A DNA stretch of 64,000 nucleotides, from positions 1,178,001-1,242,000 of the forward strand of contig JADLSH010000254.1 of the NCBI GenBank assembly GCA_016169945.1, read 5' to 3'. The position numbers and the translations under genes were made by a program. The stretch comes from Trachythela sp. YZ-2020 (taxonomy: Eukaryota; Cnidaria; Anthozoa; Malacalcyonacea; Clavulariidae). The notes below the pieces were generated by a model, which saw nothing but the letters and a program-made list of their open reading frames with translations, was not told the origin of the DNA and ran no database searches. Below, piece after piece: positions 55,760 to 64,000 of this stretch. Every line of letters starts with the position of its first letter. Within the stretch, counting starts at the first letter, position 1.

Positions 55760-58700
55760 ATGGCAGAGTGTATTTACACTCTCTGTTTTATTTTGATTTT
55801 CTTTGTGTGTAGTTCATCAAGTGCTTGCCCGAAGCACTGTCTGTGTTATAGCGCCAGTGAAGGACCCAGTGTGCGCTGTATTACCAAAGGTTTCAAGACA
55901 ATTCCGGCCATTCCGCCGTCGACAGTCGTCTTGTAAGTAAATATACTTCATTTACATATACCGCGCTAGTTTCAGTCATTAACATGTTCCGCGCGTATTA
56001 GAGATACATAGTAAGAACAATGTTTAGTTTTGCGCGAATTGCCGCGCGTTCTTAGTAGAATAAATATGAATTTGTGCGCAATTATTTAACACGACAGAGT
56101 ATGAAATCTTATTTACTATTTTGTGACAGAAACATCATGTTATTGTTAAGTGTTTGTCAAATTTTCTCTCTTTCTCCGCTAAACTAAGCCGCGAAAGTAT
56201 TTTATACGCATAAAATAACTCACTTTCGTACGCAAAACTGCGCCAGAGTGCTAAACAAATATGGCGAGTATTTGATAAAGAGATGTTTATTGTCACGAGA
56301 ATTTGTTTCAATGCCAAGCCGGTCTTTTTAAATGCCAGCGAGGTCAAACGTGTTGTTTTTTTGAATTTATATTTTAATCTTTAGACAAAGACGGGTTTTT
56401 TATACATATTACAATTGAAAATAAATTATATTCTCTTCCATTTGGAATTATTTTTCTCTTCACTTGATCTGTAAATAGAAACAATCTTTCGACAGTTTCG
56501 GGAAGCTCTCCTAAACGTATAATCGCACACTTAACGTTTTGCTGATGGCTGTTTACCATATTGTAGTGGAAAGTGGGATTTTTTTACTATGAATTTTCAA
56601 TATTTTAACAAGCCCTAATGTTTTCTAACATTGGTTTTTAAAATTCTAATTAAAATTGTTGTAAGCACTATTTTTTCCATATTTTAACCTCTATAGCTCA
56701 CCTTTGTGTCTCAACGTATACTCGTTTAGAATACTCGTCATATTCTGGGTCTAGCCAAATTGTCACGAACCCTTCAATGACTGCAACTTATATTGGGATA
56801 TTATCTATTTTACTGTCAGTAAAGTAATTTAATTTTCATTATACAGAGAAATAATTTCCTGCGCAATTTACAAAAGGTCAAATAGCTTTCATTGTACAAA
56901 TATTAGTCGTACGACTGTTAAATGATCTGAAATGAATATTCATGATTGAATGATTTAAAATTGATATACATATATGTTCACAATTGAAGTTATCATTAAT
57001 CTCATTTAGTCGTTAAAGAGTCTTAGAGATGTCGTTTCGGCATTTCATATATTTTGTGTATACAAAAGAAAATGACATTTAGTCATAATAAGAACATAAC
57101 ACATTGATTTAACTCAAACCAGATTTGCTAATTTGCATAATCAGCGACCATGACTACTGATGGCTTGAAGGCGCACGTGATGTATATAGAAGAGACAAAC
57201 TTTAAAATAGAAAACTTTACTTAACACTTGTACACATTAAGATGATTTATGAATGATTTACGTGTTTGAGAATTAGATTTTTATACATTTACACAAACTA
57301 CTTGGAATACTTAGACATGTGACGTCATACAGGAATATCATGATGAAATGTTGCACGCCATTCTAGAGACCAAAGTATTTCTATAAATTTTTAAGCTCTG
57401 GACGGCCGGGTTGGACCGGGTTCTATTTTCTGGGACCGCAATTGAATTGAATGCTATATTCTATTGGATTAAACAACATTTATAAAACGAAAACTACTGC
57501 GTGAAATCGTGTCTACGTTTACTGTTTCAGGTAGCTTCAATATCTGATCAATATAAGTTCAGTATTCTTTTTATCTATTCTATATTTTTTTTTTATCCTA
57601 TTTTCTTATATATTTTCTTTTATTTTTTGACGGCAAATATTTCAAATTACAAATATATGCCATTATCTTTCTATTTTTTTACATAATGCTAAATATGCTA
57701 ATTTAAAGATTAAACGAGCAGTTCCATTGTAAGCCGTTCAATTACGATGTATCCTGCCTCAGAAAGCCTAATTTGGGCGCGCAGTCGAAACGCCAAACTG
57801 GCTTGTTGACGAAACTTTCAGCCATTCTTACTGCTTTTAAATCTTACTAAAGCCGAATTAAAAGCTCACGTCATGAAAGGCTAGCTAAGTTGAAGACTCA
57901 TGACAATATCCTTCACCTTGGGCTTGGTCGACCGCGGACATATGGAAAGAAGAAATTAGGGCGAGGCGCCAAGTGCTGAACTCAACACCTGGAATCCATT
58001 TCTAGATAGGAAGTGTTTTCAGCCGCCTTATATTCCGGACGAGAAATATTTCACATGCTGGGGCCGGTTGTATAAAAAAGTAGTTAAAGTTAACTATAGT
58101 TAGTGCGAAAGTTAACCAATCAGAATCGCGAATTTTACAGTTAACTATCATTTAACTACAAAACGGGTAGTTAAAATGTAGTTAAGACTTTTATACAACC
58201 GGCCCCTGAGCGATAGCCCGAGGAATGACTTGTGAAATTCCCGTCATTTGTTGTATCATTACAGATTAAAACAGGTCAACTCAGAACATGGGAGTAAGAT
58301 TAAGTAGTTTGCAGATAATTACTTTGTGGTTTGAAATAACATACACTGCACATGTATAGTAAAATTGACATTTTTGTCCAACTATCGCGCGTTAAGATTA
58401 TCTGTGATAACGCGTGATGTAGTGTCATAAAAATGTCCACAATATAAAACCCATTCAACAATCTAAACTCCGACTGGAGTGCAATGTACAAAAATGTACA
58501 TTTTTTGACACTATACCTTAGGATAATCTGCTTTTAACACGCATTAAAATATCTTACATTATTTTTTACCTATCTGTTTCCCTCCCTCCCTCCACCGCTC
58601 GTTTCAAGAATGTTGCGTTGTGGTCAAGAGACATCCCAAGAGACATGCGATTAACGCACTACCCTTTACCGCTACTGTAGATTGAGGGTAGAGTGAGGGT

Positions 58701-61700
58701 AGATTGAAGGTAGAGTGAGGGTAGAGTGAGGGTAGATTGAAGGTAGAGTGAGGGTAGAGTGAGGGTAGAGTGAGGGTAGAGTGAGGGTAGATTGAAGGTA
58801 GAGTGAGGGTAGAGTGAGGGTAGAGTGAGGGTAGAGTGAGGGTAGATTGAAGGTAGAGTGAGGGTAGAGTGAGGGTAGAGTGAGGGTAGAGTGAGGGTAG
58901 ATTGAAGGTAGAGTGAGGGTAGATTGAAGGTAGAGTGAAGGTAGAGTGAGGGTAGAGTGAGGGTAGAGTGAGGGTAGATTGAAGGTAGAGTGAGGGTAGA
59001 GTGAGGGTAGAGTGAGGGTAGATTGAAGGTAGAGTGAGGGTAGATTGAAGGTAGAGTGAGGGTAGATTGAAGGTACAGTGAGGGTAGATTGAGGGTAGAT
59101 TGAAGTTAGAGTGAGGGTAGAGTGAGGGTAGAGTGAGGGTAGAGTGAGGGTAGAGTGAGGGTAGATTGAAGGTAGAGTGAGGGTAGATTGAAGGTAGAGT
59201 GAGGGTAGATTGAAGGTAGAGTGAGGGTAGAGTGAGGGTAGATTGAAGGTAGAGTGAGGGTAGATTGAAGGTAGAGTGAGGGTAGATTGAGGGTAGATTG
59301 AAGGTAGAGTGAGGGTAGATTGAGGGTAGAGTGAGGGTAGAGTGAAGGTAGATTGAGGGTAGATTGAGGGTAGAGTGAGGGTAGATTGAAGGTAGATTGA
59401 AGGTAGATTGAAGATAGAGTGAGGGTAGAGTGAGGGTAGAGTGAGGGTAGAGTGAGGGTAGATTGAGGGTAGAGTGAGGGTAGATTGAAGGTAGAGTGAG
59501 GGTAGATTGAAGGTAGAGTGAGGGTAGATTGAAGGTAGAGTGAGGGTAGATTGAAGGTAGAGTGAGGGTAGATTGAAGGTAGATTGAAGGTAGATTGAAG
59601 ATAGAGTGAGGGTAGAGTGAGGGTAGAGTGAGGGTAGAGTGAGGGTAGATTGAGGGTAGAGTGAGGGTAGATTGAAGGTAGAGTGAGGGTAGAGTGAGGG
59701 TAGAGTGAGGGTAGATTGAAGGTAGAGTGAGGGTAGATTGAAGGTAGAGTGAGGGTAGATTGAGGGTAGATTGAAGGTAGAGTGAGGGTAGATTGAGGGT
59801 AGAGTGAGGGTAGATTGAAGGTAGAGTGAGGGTAGATTGAGGGTAGAGTGAGGGTAGATTGAAGGTAGAGTGAGGGTAGAGTGAGGGTAGAGTGAGGGTA
59901 GAGTGAGGGTAGATTGAAGGTAGAGTGAGGGTAGATTGAGGGTAGAGTGAGGGTAGAGTGAGGGTAGATTGAAGGTAGATTGAAGGTAGAGTGAGGGTAG
60001 ATTGAGGGTAGATTGAAGGTAGAGTGAGGGTAGAGTGAGGGTAGAGTGAGGGTAGATTGAGGGTAGAGTGAGGGTAGAGTGAGGGTAGATTGAAGGTAGA
60101 GTGAGGGTAGAGTGAGGGTAGATTGAGGGTAGATTGAGGGTAGATTGAAGGTAGAGTGAGGGTAGAGTGAGGGTAGAGTGAGGGTAGATTGAAGGTAGAG
60201 TGAGGGTAGATTGAAGGTAGAGTGAGGGTAGATTGAAGGTAGAGTGAGGGTAGATTGAAAGTAGAGTGAGGGTAGATTGAAGGTAGAGTGAGGGTAGAGT
60301 GAGGGTAGAGTGAGGGTAGATTGAAGGTAGAGTGAGGGTAGATTGAAGGTAGAGTGAGGGTAGAGTGAGGGTAGAGTGAGGGTAGATTGAAGGTAGAGTG
60401 AGGGTAGATTGAAGGTAGAGTGAGGGTAGAGTGAGGGTAGAGTGAGGGTAGATTGAAGGTAGAGTGAGGGTAGATTGAAGGTAGAGTGAGGGTAGAGTGA
60501 GGGTAGAGTGAGGGTAGATTGAAGGTAGAGTGAGGGTAGAGTGAAGGTAGATTGAGGGTAGATTGAGGGTAGAGTGAGGGTAGATTGAAGGTAGATTGAA
60601 GGTAGATTGAAGATAGAGTGAGGGTAGAGTGAGGGTAGAGTGAGGGTAGAGTGAGGGTAGATTGAGGGTAGAGTGAGGGTAGAGTGAGGGTAGAGTGAGG
60701 GTAGATTGAAGGTAGAGTGAGGGTAGAGTGAGGGTAGAGTGAGGGTAGAGTGAGGGTAGAGTGAGGGTAGAGTGAGGGTAGAGTGAGGGTAGAGTGAGGG
60801 TAGAGTGAAGGTAGATTGAGGGTAGATTGAGGGTAGAGTGAGGGTAGATTGAAGGTAGATTGAAGGTAGATTGAAGATAGAGTGAGGGTAGAGTGAGGGT
60901 AGAGTGAGGGTAGATTGAGGGTAGAGTGAGGGTAGATTGAAGGTAGAGTGAGGGTAGAGTGAGGGTAGAGTGAGGGTAGATTGAGGGTAGAGTGAGGGTA
61001 GATTGAAGGTAGAGTGAGGGTAGAGTGAGGGTAGAGTGAGGGTAGATTGAGGGTAGAGTGAGGGTAGATTGAAGGTAGAGTGAGGGTAGAGTGAGGGTAG
61101 AGTGAGGGTAGAGTGAGGGTAGATTGAGGGTAGATTGAGGGTAGAGTGAGGGTAGATTGAAGGTAGAGTGAGGGTAGAGTGAGGGTAGAGTGAGGGTAGA
61201 TTGAGGGTAGAGTGAGGGTAGATTGAAGGTAGAGTGAGGGTAGATTGAAGGTAGAGTGAGGGTAGATTGAGGGTAGATTGAGGGTAGATTGAAGGTAGAG
61301 TGAGGGTAGATTGAAGGTAGAGTGAGGGTAGAGTGAGGGTAGATTGAAGGTAGATTGAAGGTAGAGTGAGGGTAGATTGAGGGTAGATTGAAGGTAGAGT
61401 GAGGGTAGAGTGAGGGTAGATTGAAGGTAGATTGAAGGTAGAGTGAGGGTAGATTGAAGGTAGAGTGAGGGTAGAGTGAAGGTAGAGTGACTACCCTAGT
61501 AGAGCTGTGGTTGGTTCTCTTTTATGCTTCAAACGTTTTTCTCCTGGTAGGTCCTGGTACTGCCATTTTCTTCCCTCGCAGCTGTGCTCAGCTATGACCA
61601 GACATGGATCGTAGGGTGATAACCAGAGGCGCCTCAGTAAACTTTCGACTCGGTCACGTTTGAGCTGCGTCCTGTTGCGTCCTTCATAATTCCGCTCTCA

Positions 61701-63849
61701 ACTGCAACTTTCCTACCCTTTGTCTTTGTTTTGGAAATGTAAAGTGTTAAAATCTCCCAGTGTAAATGACGTTTAGGAAATGCCAGGATATTGATAATTT
61801 CAACCGGGTTTAATCTGTTAGAAAAACATCCTCCGTAGACTGGTTTAACGGTAAGAAAACATGAGATAATCGCACACACGTGTAATGTCTATTGACACAA
61901 TCGACGTGAGTTTAATAGTTTTTGCCTTAAAATAAATAACACCTTGGCGAGAGTGTGTGAAATAGTTTGAAAATAATATTGAATGCTGCTGAAGTTGTTT
62001 GTTTTCCTGTAGTAACACTAGATCAATAAGGGATATGACCCTTACTGGACCTCTAGGGAGAACCATTTAGAACTGACAGAGCTATCCAGTATAAATGAAG
62101 TTAGTTTAGGTTTTTTCCTGTAGTAACACTGGATCAATAGACCCTTATTGAGCCTCTATAGAGTGAACAGTTTATAACTGATAGAGCTATCCAGTATAAT
62201 AAAGTGAATTTGTTTTTGTTTTATTTGGCATGTAGAGATTTGAGGTTCAATTCCATTCAGCGTATTGGCAGAGATGATCTTCAAGGCTTGACTAAATTGA
62301 AAACTTTGTAAGTAATATAAAAACGGTGCATTGCTTCTTGATGTATGAGTAGTGTACACGCAGTCTTAAAATGCTTGATTCTAATGATTAAAAATCAGAA
62401 TCAAGCATTTCCCCCCTCTCTGTAGAATCAAGCATCCCCCCCCCTTTATGTAGCTTCCATCCATTAGGCGTCCCCTTCCCCTTCACAACAAATAGATACA
62501 TGTGTACTGATCCCCGTCATCTACCTCTCAAGCTTGCCTGAAATAAATAAGTCCGCCCCCCCCCCCTCCCCCCTGCCAGAGGGCTTCCGTGGGCTTAGAA
62601 GATTCACGATAGTCAGTTTGATGTACTATTTCAAAAACGAGTTTGAGTGTTTGATCACGGTATCAAAATTCAAAATACGAGAATGCTAATGAATCTCGAG
62701 GGGCGAAGCCCCGAGAGATTCATTAGCTTTCGAGTGTTTTGTTACTGTGATCAAACACGCAGAACGAGTTTTTGAAATGGCTTCTCAAAACGAAAGGCAG
62801 TGAACCAATCAGGCGCCGTTTTAGGACAATTGCATTGATTTTTTGTTAAATTACGATGAATGAAACACTAGTGCTTGATTATCAAACACTCTAGTGTTTG
62901 ATGCAGTGTTTTACCGGGTATGAAAGCCCATTCACGTGACGGAATGGAGCTGTCTGATTGAGTAAATTGCTAATGAATTATTGAGTTTGAGAATGAGATA
63001 TCTTATTGTATTTTGAAGACTGCTAAATGGCAACAATATCAGTCGTATTGAACCTGGGGCGTTCAGTGGACTTAGAAAATTAAAATATCTGTAAGTACAA
63101 CAAAATATTTTAACTTTGTACCCTAGCATGCAACATACCTGGACACAGACCTGCTACAACTTTTGCCTTCTTCCAACAACTTGTTATCGTCGTGTAATTC
63201 AACAATCTCTTAACACGTTGCGAGTTACGACCTTCTTTAACATGATAGAATCGCAGCTTTGTTGCAACGTTAAATTTTCCTTTTAGATATTTAAAACATA
63301 ATTTCTTGGAGTCACTGGATTCAGAAACATTCTTTGGTTTATCCAACTTAAATCAACTGTAAGTATATTTTCTAGCCGAGTATCAATTTACATACATACT
63401 TACATACATTATTCAGTTCACTCCCCATTGAGCCTTTTCAGTGACCGATTACATCAAGTATCTCGCTTATGTACTTAGCCTACACTATATATTTTACAAC
63501 AATTGTGATATTACTTTCCTAATCTGTATATCCTAACCCACCCAGTCAACTTTCTCTGTGGGAGGAAACTGGAGTGCCCGGAGAAAACCCACGACTTTCG
63601 GCAGAGCGCTGACTTACTCTTTTCACATGAGTGTGATGAGTAAAATCCCCAGCGACAATCGAACTCAAGACTCAGAAGTGAAAGGCGCTTGCTCTGACGA
63701 CTGCGCCACCGAAGCCCCACGTCATTTGGTCAAAGTCTAATGAGGATTTGATTCGTAATGTATTTTTGATATTTTAGATATCTTCACAATAATAAGATTG
63801 AACATATTGGTCAGAGAACATTTCAAGATCTAGATGCATTAGAAAGCTT
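55760..63849 (+). CDS. Leucine-rich-repeat extracellular protein, peroxidasin-like, first five exons (3' end outside window)
   Basis: Exons: 55760-55932, 62236-62307, 63019-63090, 63287-63358, 63778-63849; the gene continues beyond the window. Exon 1 encodes a signal peptide (MAECIYTLCFILIFFVCSSS) and an LRRNT cap, CPKHCLCY with C at VRC, then FKTIPAIPPSTVV. Each following exon is exactly 72 bp with the same phase and encodes one 24-residue repeat: LDLRFNSIQRIGRDDLQGLT, LLNGNNISRIEPGAFSGLRK, LYLKHNFLESLDSETFFGLS, LYLHNNKIEHIGQRTFQDLD. The LDLRFN opening and repeat style resemble peroxidasin, the collagen-IV crosslinking enzyme; Slit or LRIG-type proteins remain possible because the downstream domains are not visible. 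Confidence 0.85.
58060..58206. mobile_element. 147-bp MITE with GGGGCCGG termini
   Basis: Begins GGGGCCGGTTGTATAAAA and ends with its exact inverse. The interior has repeated AGTTAACTA and TAGTTAAA words that also pair. No clear target duplication seen. It lies in the first LRR-gene intron. Confidence 0.85.
58675..61492. repeat. 11-bp minisatellite (GGGTAGAGTGA), 2.8 kb
   Basis: About 255 units of an 11-bp repeat in two main forms, GGGTAGAGTGA and (A/G)GGTAGATTGA, ending abruptly at GTGACTACCCTAGTAG. A rare form GATTGAAGATAGAGTG occurs about four times (near 59410, 59598, 60608, 60872), each time after the same run of ATTGAAGGTAG units, which shows block duplication. It lies in the 6.3-kb first intron of the LRR gene. 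Confidence 0.97.
61495..61680 (+). repeat. Dispersed SINE-like repeat, copy B
   Basis: Same order of blocks as the minus-strand copy at 7995-8200: GTGGTTGGTTCTC, TTTTTCTCCTGG, CAGCTGTGCTCAGC, GACCAGACATGG, GAGGCGCCTCAGTAAAC, TCACGTTTGAGCTGCGTCC. It abuts the end of the 11-bp minisatellite. Confidence 0.65.
61985..62215. repeat. Two copies of the ~115-bp dispersed repeat before LRR exon 2
   Basis: CCTGTAGTAACACTAGATCA, GAGAACCATTTAGAACTGAC and TCCAGTATAAATGAAGTTAG, then a second diverged unit ending about 20 bp before the splice acceptor of the exon at 62236. Confidence 0.8.
62628..62779. mobile_element. Foldback MITE with a strong central hairpin
   Basis: Outer arms ATTTCAAAAACGAG and GTGTTTGATCAC pair with their inverses near 62745-62779. 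The centre, GCTAATGAATCTCGAGGGGC followed by GAAGCCCCGAGAGATTCATT, is an almost perfect stem. It lies in the LRR gene between the exons at 62236 and 63019. Confidence 0.75.
63546..63722 (-). repeat. tRNA-derived SINE with tRNA head and conserved central domain
   Basis: On the minus strand: an A box TGGCGCAGTCGTC and a B box GAGTTCGATTGTC in a tRNA-like head (GTGGGGCTTCGGTGGCGCAG start), then GTGGGTTTTCTCCGGGCACT and CCAGTTTCCTCCCACAG. The second block matches the central block of the repeats at 7995, 10390 and 61495. It lies in the intron between the LRR exons at 63287 and 63778. Confidence 0.75.
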
Positions 63850-64000
63850 GTAAGTCGAGTCTGGAAAGTCACGTCATCTTGATGAATTCTATAAAAACGA
63901 ACACTTCTCTCTAATACGGACACATTTCTGTATCCTTTGGTGCCCGTATTAGGGAGGTTTAACTGTAGTATGGTAAAATACGATGTTTAAATGTTTTCCT

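Noticed and set aside
58675..61492. Possible CRISPR-like array
   Set aside because: Units are contiguous 11-bp tandem repeats with no unique spacers, and the genome is an animal's.

Overview
The window is animal nuclear DNA: intron-rich genes with GT/AG boundaries, AT-rich intergenic sequence, many small inverted-repeat transposons, tRNA-derived SINEs and very large minisatellites. A cnidarian is the best fit. The decisive gene is a minus-strand modular secreted protein (42331-52395) whose last 24 residues carry a textbook minicollagen-type cysteine motif, C-x3-C-x3-C-x3-C-x3-CC. It follows CAP and C-type-lectin domains, which is the plan of nematocyst outer wall antigen (NOWA), a protein of the stinging capsule. 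I cannot name the species.

Layout, left to right. 118-7063 (+): the C-terminal ten exons of an enolase-superfamily L-fuconate dehydratase (ENOSF1), with introns crowded by foldback elements and one identical inverted exon copy. 7617-7871 (-): a small secreted peptide gene. 8.3-9.3 kb: a tandem array of a dispersed ~115-bp repeat. 13560-14402 (+): SRRD. 16054-17949 (-): UBE2W, the N-terminal ubiquitin-conjugating E2, in six exons. 18516-19301 (+): a DEDDh exonuclease of the AEN/ISG20 family, head to head with UBE2W. 20872-33306 (+): a complete 21-exon NUP153 nucleoporin (1491 aa by my splicing). 37286-41088 (+): an 11-exon endosomal syntaxin of the STX7/STX12 type (291 aa). 42331-52395 (-): the NOWA-like gene (12 exons, 891 aa). 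Its introns hold three unrelated minisatellites (about 1.2, 1.3 and 0.9 kb). 54.1-55.6 kb: a LINE 3' fragment and a broken Merlin-type DNA transposon. 55760 to beyond the window (+): the first five exons of a leucine-rich-repeat extracellular protein resembling peroxidasin. Its 6.3-kb first intron carries a 2.8-kb, 11-bp-unit minisatellite.

The genes do not form an operon. They are mostly conserved housekeeping functions (nuclear pore, ubiquitin, membrane traffic, exonuclease, sugar-acid dehydratase) beside one cnidarian-specific structural gene. All multi-exon models were built by eye from splice sites, phase continuity and family resemblance. Every internal exon junction listed keeps the reading frame, but no transcript evidence was available.

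The strongest candidate for something undescribed is the NOWA-like gene: a SEA-like domain and a long polyglutamine tract sit between two minicollagen-type cysteine domains, in a gene with a different minisatellite in each of three introns. The second is the case, seen several times here, of a large tandem array apparently growing out of a dispersed transposon-like sequence.
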